DNA of 35,859 nt. It comes from CAYSHJ01 sp964589725 (GTDB taxonomy: Bacteria; Planctomycetota; Planctomycetia; Planctomycetales; Planctomycetaceae). The translations under genes and the position numbers were made by a program. This document shows positions 1 to 7,782 of this stretch, piece after piece. The notes under the pieces were generated by a model that was not told the origin of the DNA, did no database searches, and saw nothing but the letters and a program-made list of their open reading frames with translations. Location of the stretch: the NCBI GenBank assembly GCA_964589725.1, contig CAZPUJ010000459.1, positions 1 through 35,859 on the forward strand. Direction: 5' to 3'. Numbering within the stretch: position 1 is the stretch's first letter; every line of letters begins with the position of its first letter.

Positions 1-969
1 GATACCGTCGATGTTGAACACGACTTCGACCAAGTACGACCCGGCCATCAGCAGGCTGAGTGCGTGGCCCAAACCGGTTGCCAGCGGGATCAGCGAGTTG
101 CGCAGCGTGTGCAGCCAGATGACTCGCCGCGGTGCGAGACCTTTGGCGAACGCCGTGCGGAGATAGTCTTGGCCAAGCTGCTCCATCAGCGAGTTTTTCG
201 TAAGCATCGTCAAAGTTGCGAAGCTGCCCATCATGTAGCAGAAGACTGGCAAAGCCATGTGATAGCCGAGGTCGATGAGCTTCGACGTGCGTGAGAGCTT
301 TGACCAATCAAACGTGCCGAAATCGTCACCGACGTTCGCTTCCTCGTCGATCTGCTTCACGACCGACGGCAGATCGGCATAGCTTTCGGTCTTGAGGTTT
401 CCTAGCGGAAATGCATCCAGAAATCGGCCGCTCGCGAGAAACATCAGTAGCACCGAACCGAGCGCCCAAGCGGGGATCGAATATCCGACAAATACGCCGA
501 ACGACGTGCTTAAATCAAACGGCGAACCATGCCTCAACGCTTTGCTGATCCCCAGCGGAATCGATACCAAGTATGCGAGCAAGAAGCCGGTCAGGCCGAA
601 GACGGTGCTCACAGGCAGTCGCTGTTTGATGCGATCCCAGACCGGTTCGCGCGTCGTGTACGAGTTGCCGAAGTTCAACCTCATGACTCGCCCCAGCCAA
701 CCGAGGTACGCTTGCCAACCGGGCTTGTCGAGGTCGAACGCCTTCTTCATCTCGGCCAGCGCGTGTTCGGGAATCTCGGCCGTCGGGTCCGACAATCCAG
801 TGCCGCCGCGAGCACCCGCCTCGCCAGACGCTCCGCCCTGCCGCATCCGCATGATCTCGCGTTCGAGCGGCCCGCCCGGCACCAACCTCGTAATCCCGAA
901 CGCGATCACGGTCACTCCGATAAACGTCGGAATGATCAGCAGCAGACGACGCAGGAAATAGGTGGTCAT
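1..969 (-). CDS. yejB: YejB-like peptide ABC transporter permease, 3' end outside window
   Basis: Inner-membrane permease of an oligopeptide (Opp/Dpp/Yej-type) ABC importer. The first 323 residues are visible; the C-terminus lies beyond position 1. The N-terminus is a short Arg-rich stretch, then a transmembrane helix ending in VPGGP, as in the family. Further helices follow around residues 120-145 and 160-180, and an EAA-type cytoplasmic loop (AFAKGLAPRR) interacts with the ATPase. A Gly-rich insert after the first helix and an extended loop before the fourth helix resemble E. coli YejB more than DppB or OppB. ATG at 969 overlaps the stop of the upstream binding-protein gene in an ATGA arrangement, so the two are translationally coupled. 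Remaining permease and ATPase genes probably follow to the left of the window. Family assignment is firm; the YejB subtype is from remembered similarity. Confidence 0.88.
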   Translation of the reverse strand, partial: MTTYFLRRLLLIIPTFIGVTVIAFGITRLVPGGPLEREIMRMRQGGASGEAGARGGTGLSDPTAEIPEHALAEMKKAFDLDKPGWQAYLGWLGRVMRLNFGNSYTTREPVWDRIKQRLPVSTVFGLTGFLLAYLVSIPLGISKALRHGSPFDLSTSFGVFVGYSIPAWALGSVLLMFLASGRFLDAFPLGNLKTESYADLPSVVKQIDEEANVGDDFGTFDWSKLSRTSKLIDLGYHMALPVFCYMMGSFATLTMLTKNSLMEQLGQDYLRTAFAKGLAPRRVIWLHTLRNSLIPLATGLGHALSLLMAGSYLVEVVFNIDGI

Positions 970-2921
970 TTCGCCGCCGTCTTGGCGTTTGCGCCGGCGT
1001 CCCACGGCTTGACTTCGATCGGCGGGGCCTTCATCGCCTTGCCGCTCTTCTTGGCTGCGTCGAGCTCCCGCTTGAGGTCCGGATCAACCCACCACGACGC
1101 GAACACGCCGCGCCAATCTTCGAACTTGTGCAAACATGTGTCGGGCATTCCGAACTTGTTCCAATAGACAAAACGCTCGCACGGCAAGTACCAATTCATC
1201 ACATACGGATGGTCGTTAAAGATCACGCCGTCGAGCTTTCGCAACAGTTCGGTCCGCTTTGTCAGGTCATATTCCTGGTCGTATTGCTCGATCAGCTTGT
1301 CCGCCTCCGAGTTCGCCAGGCCGACAATGTTGTTGCTTCCTTTTTGATCGGCCATCTTGCTGTGGTACGAGGTCCGCGGCTCGGGGAACAGAATCAAGGC
1401 CCAAGCCATTGTCGTGATCTCGAACTTCCGTTCCTGAGCGTTTTGCCACTGCGTCTCGTGCGTGATTTGGCTGAGCTTGATCTCGACGCCGACCTTCTTG
1501 CAGTCTTCCTTCCAGGTCGTGAAATACTTCTCGAGAAACGGCGTGTCGTAGTTGATGGTCAGCGATAACCGGTTGCCTTCCTTGATCAAGATGCCGTCGC
1601 TACCTCGTTCCTTCCAACCTGCATCCGCGAGCAATTCGCTCGCTTGCTTCTGGTCGAACTCGACCATCTTGTTGTCTTGGTTTTCGGCGTTGCTGCCGGG
1701 GAAGTATGACTTCAGGCGGTCGTACTCGTTGTACGCGAACTTTTCGAGCATCGTCTTGCGGTCGAAGAGATGCGCCAGGGCCTTGCGGACACGCACGTCG
1801 TCGAGCGGTCGGGTCCGCATGTTGCACGCCAGACCCTGAAAGCCGGCGGGATACTTGGTGTAGACCTTGCGGCGAACGAGATGCCCTTTCGTCACGGACT
1901 CCGTTTTCGGCAAATCCTCGACCCACCACTTCGCCGTGTAAACCACGTAAAAGTCCAGCTCGCCCTTGCAGGCTTTGTCGAATGCCAACCGATCGTCGCG
2001 GATCACGACGAACCGAATCTTGTCGACGTTGTACAAGCCCTTGTTCTGAGGCAGCGCGTCGCCCCAATAGTCCTTGCGGCGAGTGATCGTCAGCGATTCG
2101 TTTTGCTTAACGTCCTTAGGATCGACGATATACGGACCGCAAGTCAGCGTGTACTTGAAGTTGAATTGGTCGAGGTATTCCTTGCCGGTGATCTTGCCAA
2201 TGTCCTTCGCCGGAAGAATCTTGAAGCCGGTGAACGTGATGAAGTTTCGCCAGTGCTTTTCTTTGCATTCGACTTCCAGCAGGTACGGAGACTTGGCGAC
2301 CGGCTTGAATCGGCTGAGCAACTCACGAGCCATCGGCTCTTGCAGCGTTTCGTCCATGATCAGGTTGAACGTGGCCATGACGTCGGCCGTCGTGACCGGC
2401 GAACCGTCCGACCATTTCGCGCGCGGATCGAGCCGAAACGAAAACCGCAGCTTGTCGTCCGAAATCTTCCAGTGACTGGCGAGGCTCGGCACGAACTCCA
2501 ACGTGTTGGGGTTCATCGAGAGCAGCGATTCGTAGCACAGTCCTTCGACAATCGAGTTGAGATACGTGTTCGACGCGATACCGTAAACGCGCAGGTTCTC
2601 CGGCCAATCGGGCATGTTCGTGAGCATCGTCCCCCCGCGCACCGCTTTCGGATCGCCAAGCGGACCGGGATTGGCCGTTGTCCAGCCGACACCTTTGAAG
2701 CTCGCACCACCGTCGCCGTCATCGCCCGCCGTGGCTTTGACTGTTTTCGTCGAGACATCACTGCCGGCTTTGTCGGCCAAGGCAACCTCGGTTGATGTTT
2801 CGGTCTGGCTTCTCGCTGTTGCGGGCGGCGCGCTGTCCGCGTTGGCTCCCAAACAGCCCGTCAACACGCCACAAGACCACAGGGCGAGCAGGCCCATTCC
2901 GAAGCGGAGTCGCTGAGTCAT
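966..2921 (-). CDS. Peptide ABC transporter substrate-binding lipoprotein (SBP_bac_5, YejA-like)
   Basis: Extracytoplasmic binding protein that delivers peptides to the permease encoded next. It has 651 residues. It starts with a basic tip, a hydrophobic helix and a lipobox LTGC (Cys about residue 23), so it is probably a lipoprotein. A low-complexity linker rich in Ala/Ser/Thr/Asp runs to about residue 80. The family 5 fold follows, with typical segments such as YESLL, LRFSFRLDPRAKWSDGSPVT and VRKALAHLFDR. The SYFPGS segment is reminiscent of YejA. The length is slightly above the usual 500-600 because of the linker. It shares an ATGA overlap with the permease gene, so the two form an operon. 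The ligand cannot be told from sequence; peptides are the family default. Confidence 0.9.
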   Translation of the reverse strand: MTQRLRFGMGLLALWSCGVLTGCLGANADSAPPATARSQTETSTEVALADKAGSDVSTKTVKATAGDDGDGGASFKGVGWTTANPGPLGDPKAVRGGTMLTNMPDWPENLRVYGIASNTYLNSIVEGLCYESLLSMNPNTLEFVPSLASHWKISDDKLRFSFRLDPRAKWSDGSPVTTADVMATFNLIMDETLQEPMARELLSRFKPVAKSPYLLEVECKEKHWRNFITFTGFKILPAKDIGKITGKEYLDQFNFKYTLTCGPYIVDPKDVKQNESLTITRRKDYWGDALPQNKGLYNVDKIRFVVIRDDRLAFDKACKGELDFYVVYTAKWWVEDLPKTESVTKGHLVRRKVYTKYPAGFQGLACNMRTRPLDDVRVRKALAHLFDRKTMLEKFAYNEYDRLKSYFPGSNAENQDNKMVEFDQKQASELLADAGWKERGSDGILIKEGNRLSLTINYDTPFLEKYFTTWKEDCKKVGVEIKLSQITHETQWQNAQERKFEITTMAWALILFPEPRTSYHSKMADQKGSNNIVGLANSEADKLIEQYDQEYDLTKRTELLRKLDGVIFNDHPYVMNWYLPCERFVYWNKFGMPDTCLHKFEDWRGVFASWWVDPDLKRELDAAKKSGKAMKAPPIEVKPWDAGANAKTAAK

Positions 2922-2940
2922 CGTCTCGTTCCTCTGCTTG

Positions 2941-3025
2941 TAGTCCCGCCTTTAGGCGGTACATGGCGAATTATTCGCGCGAATAGTACTTGGCACGCAG
3001 AATCTCCGCCTGAAGGCGGTACTAC
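2941..3025. repeat. Two copies of a short GGCGGTAC palindromic repeat
   Basis: Two hairpin units lie between the divergent binding-protein and oxidoreductase genes: CCGCC-TTTA-GGCGG at 2946-2959 and CCGCC-TGAA-GGCGG at 3006-3019, each followed by TAC. Between them is a perfect 14-bp palindrome, TATTCGCGCGAATA, at 2972-2985. The hairpins look like small dispersed REP-type elements; the 14-mer could be a protein-binding site or chance. Confidence 0.55.
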
Positions 3026-3055
3026 GAACTGGCCGGCGGATTCTGGCAGAGACCC

Positions 3056-3075
3056 CGCGGACCGACAAGTCCGCG
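3056..3075. repeat. Small hairpin CGCGGAC/GTCCGCG
   Basis: Perfect 7-bp arms (3056-3062 and 3069-3075) with a 6-nt loop lie 65 nt upstream of the oxidoreductase start. It would fall in the 5' leader if transcription begins upstream. No role can be assigned; it may be another short dispersed palindrome. Confidence 0.4.
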
Positions 3076-3140
3076 CCGCGAAGTGGAATGTCTACGTCGT
3101 CGCGGACATAATCTCTGCCACTCAGTCAAGGAGACCTCTT

Positions 3141-4262
3141 ATGGCGAGTATGGCGAAGACCTATCGAGTCGGCATCATCGGGCGCACGGGCAAGGGAGAC
3201 TACGGGCACGGCGTGGATGTCGTGTGGGCCAAGCTGCCGAATGTCGAAGTCGTCGCGGTGGCTGACGACAACGAGACCGGTCGCGCGGTGGCTCTTAAGA
3301 AGACCGGAGCCAAGACGACGTATGCCGACTATCGCGAGATGCTGGCGAAGGAAAAACTCGACCTCGTGTCGATCTGCCAGCGGTGGATCGATCAGCATCA
3401 CGCGATGATCGTCGCCGCGGCCGAGCATGGCTGCCACGTCTACATGGAGAAACCGTTCTGCCGCACGCTGGCCGAGTGCGATGAGGCCGTGAGAAATCTC
3501 GAAATGCGACACCTCAAGCTGGCGATCGCACACATCAGCCGGTATTCGCCGGTACTCGACGTCGTGAAGTCACTGATTCACGGCGGAGAAATCGGCGAAG
3601 TGCTCGAACTTCGCGGCCGAGGTAAAGAGGACGACCGGCGCGGTGGCGGCGAAGACTTGTGGGTGCTCGGCTCGCACATTTTCGACCTCATGCGAGCCGT
3701 CGCCGGTGACGCGAGTTCGTGCTTCGCGACCGTTCGGCAGCAAGGACATCGCGTCACGAAGGCGGATGTCGCCGAAGGAAATGAAGGCATCGGCCCGCTC
3801 GCCGGAGACGAAGTCGACGCGACGTATTCGTTTGCCAAAGGCATCACCGGTTACTTTGCCTCGCACCGTGCAGCCGGAGGCAGCCCCGGTCGTTTCGCAC
3901 TGCAAGTCTTCGGCTCGAAGGGCGCGATCGAGTTGCAATCCGGCTTTCTGGCTCCAGCCTACATTCTGAAAGACAGCAGTTGGTCACCGGGCCGCAGCGG
4001 CAAGAAGTGGCAACTCATTTCGTCGGGCGGCGTCGACAAACCCGAACCGCGAACGGACGCGACCTACGAAGCCGGGCACCTCGCCGCGATTACCGACTTG
4101 ATCGACGCGATCGAGAAAGATCGCGCACCGAAGTGCGGAGCACCCGACGCTCGCGCCATCACCGAAATGATCGCCGCGATCTTCGAATCGCATCGACTCA
4201 ACGCGCCCGTTGATTTGCCGCTGAAAACTCGTGAGAACCCGCTGACGCTGCTCCGCGAGTGA
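3141..4262 (+). CDS. Gfo/Idh/MocA family oxidoreductase
   Basis: Probable cytoplasmic NAD(P)-dependent sugar or polyol dehydrogenase of 373 residues. The N-terminal Rossmann domain opens with VGIIGRTGKGDYG, a variant of the GxGxxG motif, and includes VVAVADDN at the end of strand 2. The family EKP signature appears as MEKPF near residue 100, and the C-terminal alpha/beta domain carries GSHIFDLMRAVAG, with a His in the usual catalytic region. There is no signal peptide. The start is fixed by a strong ribosome site, AAGGAG, at 3128-3133, 7 nt before ATG. It stands alone, divergent from the peptide transporter and convergent with pcm. Substrate unknown; the family is greatly expanded in planctomycetes. 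Confidence 0.9.
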   Translation: MASMAKTYRVGIIGRTGKGDYGHGVDVVWAKLPNVEVVAVADDNETGRAVALKKTGAKTTYADYREMLAKEKLDLVSICQRWIDQHHAMIVAAAEHGCHVYMEKPFCRTLAECDEAVRNLEMRHLKLAIAHISRYSPVLDVVKSLIHGGEIGEVLELRGRGKEDDRRGGGEDLWVLGSHIFDLMRAVAGDASSCFATVRQQGHRVTKADVAEGNEGIGPLAGDEVDATYSFAKGITGYFASHRAAGGSPGRFALQVFGSKGAIELQSGFLAPAYILKDSSWSPGRSGKKWQLISSGGVDKPEPRTDATYEAGHLAAITDLIDAIEKDRAPKCGAPDARAITEMIAAIFESHRLNAPVDLPLKTRENPLTLLRE

Positions 4263-4313
4263 CCGCTGACGTCGCAGAATTCGCAAGCAATTCAACAGCG
4301 AACACCGAACCGA

Positions 4314-4333
4314 CTGAGTTCTTGCGAACTCAG
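4314..4333. terminator. Hairpin between convergent genes
   Basis: Perfect 8-bp stem CTGAGTTC/GAACTCAG (4314-4321, 4326-4333) with a 4-nt loop, directly abutting the pcm stop codon at 4334-4336. The position between two converging genes suggests a bidirectional terminator, but there is no clear T-tract on either strand. Confidence 0.45.
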
Positions 4334-4990
4334 CTACGACTTGGCACCTTCGGCTGATACGAGTGGCACGAATGAGAACGCTCCGAGCTTTTTGGCTGTG
4401 AGGTGGTCGCCGCGCCGCATGAAGCGAAACATGGTATGGCCGGTGGCTCGGTCGCCGATCGGAATGATGAGGCGGCCGCCTTCAGCCAGTTGGTCAGCGT
4501 ACGCGGTCGGGAGTTGTTCGGCCGCCGCCGTCACGATGATCGCGTCGAAAGGAGATGCTTCGGGCCAGCCGAGCGTTCCATTTCCGAGCTTCACGTGAAC
4601 ATTGTCAAATCCGAGTCGCGCGAGTCGTTCGCGTGCCGATTCGCATAAAACGGCTAATCGCTCGACCGTGAAGATCTCGGCCGCCAGTTGGCTGAGCACG
4701 GCCGCTCCGTAGCCGGTTCCCGTGCCGATCTCGAGCACTCGTTCATGCCCCCGCAACCCCGCGGCTTGAGACATAAAAGCGACGGTGAACGGCTGTGAGA
4801 TCGTCTGCCCCAACTCGATCGGCAACGCGCGGTCGTCGTAGGCCAAGTGCCGCAAGCTTTCCGGAACAAATTCCTCGCGCGGCACCCGCTCCATCGCGGC
4901 GAGCACTCGTGGGTCGTGGATGCCGCGCGGACGCAAGTGGTTTTCCAGCATGTGCCGGCGGGCGGCAGCGAGGTCAGCTTCGTCGAACAT
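4334..4990 (-). CDS. pcm: Protein-L-isoaspartate O-methyltransferase
   Basis: Cytoplasmic repair enzyme that methylates L-isoaspartyl residues in damaged proteins using S-adenosylmethionine. It has 218 residues, the normal family length. Visible hallmarks are an N-terminal region with VPREEFVP and AYDDRALPI, then GQTISQP, SAM-binding motif I (VLEIGTGTGYGAAVLSQL, residues about 85-102), and IVTAAAEQLP in the later core. ATG at 4990 is the family-typical start, although no good ribosome site precedes it. It is a single-gene unit, convergent with the oxidoreductase and divergent from the retron region. Confidence 0.95.
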   Translation of the reverse strand: MFDEADLAAARRHMLENHLRPRGIHDPRVLAAMERVPREEFVPESLRHLAYDDRALPIELGQTISQPFTVAFMSQAAGLRGHERVLEIGTGTGYGAAVLSQLAAEIFTVERLAVLCESARERLARLGFDNVHVKLGNGTLGWPEASPFDAIIVTAAAEQLPTAYADQLAEGGRLIIPIGDRATGHTMFRFMRRGDHLTAKKLGAFSFVPLVSAEGAKS

Positions 4991-5047
4991 GATCGTAATG
5001 CAATTGCGTAAAATTGGCTCTCCGCCATTCGTGTTAAGAATCGTTCA

Positions 5048-5111
5048 TGAGCCGCAAGGCGCTAGCCGCGGGTCCGCAAAATCAACCCGCCGGCTAGCGC
5101 CTTGCGGCTCA
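5048..5111. repeat. Large perfect inverted repeat (21-bp arms)
   Basis: Arms 5048-5068 and 5091-5111 are perfect reverse complements, starting TGAGCCGCAAGGCGCTAG. The 22-nt spacer holds a second 6-bp stem (GCGGGT 5068-5073 / ACCCGC 5085-5090), so the whole forms an almost continuous long hairpin. It looks like a dispersed planctomycete REP-type element, related in style (GGCGCTAGC core) to the element at 10703-10768. It lies upstream of the retron region and is probably not part of it. Confidence 0.75.
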
Positions 5112-5167
5112 CATGACACGGCCATCAACATGAATGGCAAAGAGCCGTGAAGGGCCAAATGCTGAAT

Positions 5168-5239
5168 TCGTAGCGTAGGCCAATTCGCCCGTGTCGGCTA
5201 CGGTCGCGCTCTTGGTCCCGTTCCGAACGGCCGCTACGA
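5168..5239. repeat. Inverted repeat TCGTAGCG/CGCTACGA enclosing a hairpin
   Basis: Perfect 8-bp arms at 5168-5175 and 5232-5239 enclose a second stem, CCGTT-CCG-AACGG at 5218-5230. It sits immediately 5' of the other hairpins that precede the reverse transcriptase. It could be the 5' part of a structured RNA or another dispersed repeat. Confidence 0.4.
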
Positions 5240-5255
5240 TCCGTCGCGTGGTCGG

Positions 5256-5446
5256 TGGGTTGCCCAAGCCTTGTTCCTGGGCTGTCTCAGACGGCAGTCC
5301 AAGGACACCACGGGGATACCCCGTGGCAGTTCGCCTGTTTCGATTTCGTCGCCGAAGCCGTGCTTTGATACGTTCGCATCGTCCACGGCTACGGTACAGG
5401 ATCCGTTGGGCGGCCCGCCGGCCAACTTTATTTTACTTGCGACCCG
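5256..5446 (+). ncRNA. Candidate retron msr-msd RNA (unproven)
   Basis: This hairpin-rich stretch lies directly before the retron reverse transcriptase, where msr-msd genes usually lie. It contains CTGTC/GGCAG (5282-5286, 5293-5297), a strong CCACGGGG-ATA-CCCCGTGG stem (5308-5326), AGCCGTG/CACGGCT (5356-5362, 5384-5390), and a near-perfect 22-nt palindrome at 5405-5426 followed by TTTATTTTAC. The ends can pair as TGGGTTGC (5256-5263) with GCGACCCG (5439-5446), with one G-T wobble, which would serve as the a1/a2 stem. The hairpins are read directly. Their grouping as msr and msd, the boundaries and the branching G are guesses. The 5405-5426 hairpin plus T-rich run could instead be an intrinsic terminator. 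Confidence 0.3.
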
Positions 5447-5465
5447 ATGCAGTGTGTCGTCACGG

Positions 5466-6797
5466 ATGAAGTTTCTTCTAAATTTCCTGCGCTGGCTGCT
5501 TGGTGGAACATCACCTCGCACGGATTCTGTTGCCCAGCCGGCCAAGTCTGATCTGCAACAACCGACACGGAAGCGCCGCCGAATTCGGCTCGCGGCCAAG
5601 CGTCGCCACGTGCAGCTCGATGACGAGAAAGCCCGCTGGAAGCCTCGACTCGAAACGAAACTGCCACCGTATCTGTTTGCCTGTTTCGCCGAGGATCACC
5701 GGAGATTTCTGGACCTCACGCAGGATGCGGATGAACGTCGATTGCAGCGATTCGGCCTTCCGGTTTTTCACACGCCCCAGCAACTTGCTGATTGGCTGGA
5801 AATTCCGGTGGGAAAGTTCGCTTGGTTGGTGCATCGCGACACGACAGATCGAAGGCCGCCCGACGAACAGCACGCGCATTACGTTTATCGTTGGGTGCGG
5901 AAACGATCGGCCAGCGTCGAGTCCGGCGCTCCGAATATGTCGCCGGTGAACACCGAGTGGCGTCTCATCGAGGCACCGAAGGCGACGCTCAAAGCGGCGC
6001 AGCGAAAGATTCTCTGGGAGATTCTCGACAAAGTGCCGACGCATCCAGCGGCTCACGGGTTTGTACGCGGGCGGTCGATTGTGACGAATGCCCAGCCGCA
6101 TGTCGGGCAGGCGGTGGTGATCAAACTCGACCTGCGGAACTTTTACGCCAACGTGACATTCAGCCGAGTCGTGGCCATTTTTCGATCGCTTGGCTACTGC
6201 CGTGAGGCGGCGATTGGGTTGGCTCGACTGACAACCTCGGCCGCGCCGTGGACGCTGAATTCACCAAACACTGACGAGGCTACGAAGTCGCTTTACCTGC
6301 GTCGGCATCTGCCACAGGGAGCACCGACGTCGCCGGCGCTCGCGAATCTGTCGGCGTTCTCACTAGACGTACGGCTGAGCGGCCTGTTGAAGACGTTCGG
6401 CGGGAACTACACGCGGTACGCCGACGACCTCACCTTGTCGGGATCAAACGATTTTCGGTACGCCTTGCGATGCGTCATTCCGCTAACCGAGCAGATTGTC
6501 CGGTCGGAGCGGTTCCGGCTGAATGCTCGCAAGCGGAAAGTGCTGCGTCGGTCGCGGCGGCAAGTTGTCACGGGAGTCGTTGTCAATCAAAAGATCAACA
6601 TCCCGCGTGCGGAGTTTGATCGGCTGAAAGCCATCTTGACGAACTGCGTTAAACTCGGCCCGTCGACTCAAAACCGGGACGGGCATGCGGATTTCGCCGC
6701 TCATTTGCGCGGGCGGATTGCGTTTGTGAGACAACTCAATCCGCCTCGCGGCGAGAAGCTGCTGCGGCTGTTTGAGCGAATCGACTGGCGGCGCTGA
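5466..6797 (+). CDS. Retron-type reverse transcriptase
   Basis: RNA-directed DNA polymerase expected to make multicopy single-stranded DNA from an adjacent structured RNA. With ATG at 5466 it has 443 residues. A basic N-terminal extension (about 1-60) and a helical region with FGLPVFHTPQQLADWL (96-111) resemble the longer myxobacterial retron RTs. The RT fold runs from about 165. Catalytic Asp is in KLDLRNF (D222) and YADD (318-321), and PQGAPTSPALANL is at 283-295. Two retron hallmarks are present: NAxxH (NAQPH, 208-212) and VTG (VTGVVVN, 368-374). There is no maturase or HNH domain, which argues against a group II intron. The frame stays open upstream to a TTG at 5271, but that part has no RT similarity and overlaps the hairpins. 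The catalytic set is intact, so it is probably active. Confidence 0.87.
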   Translation: MKFLLNFLRWLLGGTSPRTDSVAQPAKSDLQQPTRKRRRIRLAAKRRHVQLDDEKARWKPRLETKLPPYLFACFAEDHRRFLDLTQDADERRLQRFGLPVFHTPQQLADWLEIPVGKFAWLVHRDTTDRRPPDEQHAHYVYRWVRKRSASVESGAPNMSPVNTEWRLIEAPKATLKAAQRKILWEILDKVPTHPAAHGFVRGRSIVTNAQPHVGQAVVIKLDLRNFYANVTFSRVVAIFRSLGYCREAAIGLARLTTSAAPWTLNSPNTDEATKSLYLRRHLPQGAPTSPALANLSAFSLDVRLSGLLKTFGGNYTRYADDLTLSGSNDFRYALRCVIPLTEQIVRSERFRLNARKRKVLRRSRRQVVTGVVVNQKINIPRAEFDRLKAILTNCVKLGPSTQNRDGHADFAAHLRGRIAFVRQLNPPRGEKLLRLFERIDWRR

Positions 6798-6880
6798 GAT
6801 CGAACGTGTAGACGAGCATTCCAGCCGTACCGAGACCGTCCGAGAGCGGCCCGGGACAGTTCTCAATCGCGAGGTGCTCC

Positions 6881-7555
6881 GTGGGAAATCTGGTCCGTTT
6901 GCTGTTCAACTTGCCGGGGCTGCGGCTGATTACAAAACCGATCACGCGGCTGTTGCTGCGGCTGATCGCGATACCGATTTTCCGATTCCTGCTGAAGTAT
7001 CTGCTGCGGATCGAGGTCATCAGCCAGGAGTTGGAGAAAGACCTGTCGCAGTGGTTTCGCGCGTCGGTGCTGCTGCTGTTCGCGACGCACAACATGGAGG
7101 AAATCCTGTTTCAGACCAAGTGGCATGAACATGAACTCGACGTGGTGTTTTTCGGATTGCGGCTGTTCCTGGCCATCGGCTGCATTGAAGGAATGCCGGA
7201 TCAGGAGTTGTTTCGATTCATTCATCCCGGCCCTCCGAAACTGAAGTCCAAGCGATTCACGGCCGCGTGCCGGGAGATCTTCCAGAATTGGCGAGCTTGG
7301 TTGTGGGGCGTGTTCTGCATCCATCTCAGCCGAGCGTCGCCGGTGTTTGCGATCGTCACCGTATTCAAGCTCGGAACGCCCGGTTGGGTGTGTTACGGCT
7401 TGGCGGTGACTCAGTACCTCATCATTGGACTGGCGACATCTCGCGATAAAGCGATTGACGTGGTTGCGTCGTTTGACGCCGAAGTCGCCGATCGGCGACA
7501 GGAGTTGTTGGCAGAGTTGGAGGAGGATAAAAAGACGCCTGCGGGCGGCACGTAG
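6881..7555 (+). CDS. Membrane protein of unknown function, downstream of the retron RT
   Basis: The 224-residue product is not recognised. The first ~45 residues alternate Leu/Ile with Arg (LLLRLIAIPIFRFLLKYLL), giving an amphipathic or weakly membrane-embedded start. Hydrophobic segments follow around 64-75, 92-108, 145-168 and 171-185. The C-terminus (about 195-224) is charged and probably helical (DRRQELLAELEEDKK). The GTG start at 6881 is preceded by GAGGTG at 6871-6876. The gene begins 83 nt after the RT stop on the same strand, so co-transcription is plausible. Many retrons encode an effector beside the RT, some of them membrane proteins; whether this is one is inference. It may equally be an unrelated lineage-specific membrane protein. 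Confidence 0.7.
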   Translation: MGNLVRLLFNLPGLRLITKPITRLLLRLIAIPIFRFLLKYLLRIEVISQELEKDLSQWFRASVLLLFATHNMEEILFQTKWHEHELDVVFFGLRLFLAIGCIEGMPDQELFRFIHPGPPKLKSKRFTAACREIFQNWRAWLWGVFCIHLSRASPVFAIVTVFKLGTPGWVCYGLAVTQYLIIGLATSRDKAIDVVASFDAEVADRRQELLAELEEDKKTPAGGT

Positions 7556-7569
7556 CTGCGTTTCGCCCA

Positions 7570-7756
7570 CTCGTTCCCAAGCTCCGCTTGGGAATGCCGC
7601 AGTGAAGCTCTGCTTCACGAACGTTGTTCCGCCGGCAAATGCCTCTTGCGAGCAAAGTGATCGACGCAGGTTCCAACATTACCGAGAGACTCTCACCGGT
7701 GCGAGACGCGAAGCGGAGCTTCGGGGAAGCATTCCCAAGCGGAGCTTGGGAACGAG
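7570..7756. repeat. 28-bp inverted repeat pair with nested palindromes
   Basis: A 28-nt arm at 7570-7597 (CTCGTTCCCAAGC... core) recurs as its exact reverse complement at 7729-7756. Each arm is itself a partial palindrome (CCCAAGC/GCTTGGG). Between them lie GTGAAGC-TCT-GCTTCAC (7602-7618) and CGAAGC-GGA-GCTTCG (7709-7723), and a partial extra copy, CAGCTTGGGAAC, follows at about 7760. The block fills the gap between the convergent membrane-protein gene and guaA, and looks like a clustered dispersed repeat. It may also end both transcripts. Confidence 0.75.
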
Positions 7757-7782
7757 CATCAGCTTGGGAACAAGCGTCGCCG

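Noticed and set aside
529..1167. Long plus-strand open frames opposite the transporter genes
   Set aside because: They are antisense shadows of well-recognised minus-strand genes; the same applies to long frames opposite guaA, pyrG, the WD40 fusion and others.
5405..5435. Firm call of an intrinsic terminator
   Set aside because: The hairpin plus T-rich tail fits, but it lies between the candidate RNA and the RT and could be part of the msd; left undecided.
5271..5465. TTG start giving a 508-residue reverse transcriptase
   Set aside because: The extra 65 residues look non-coding, cross several strong hairpins, and match nothing in RT N-termini. ATG at 5466 gives a sensible protein.
5466..6797. 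Group II intron maturase or diversity-generating retroelement RT
   Set aside because: There is no maturase or HNH region and no template/variable repeat pair was noticed. NAxxH and VTG are retron features.
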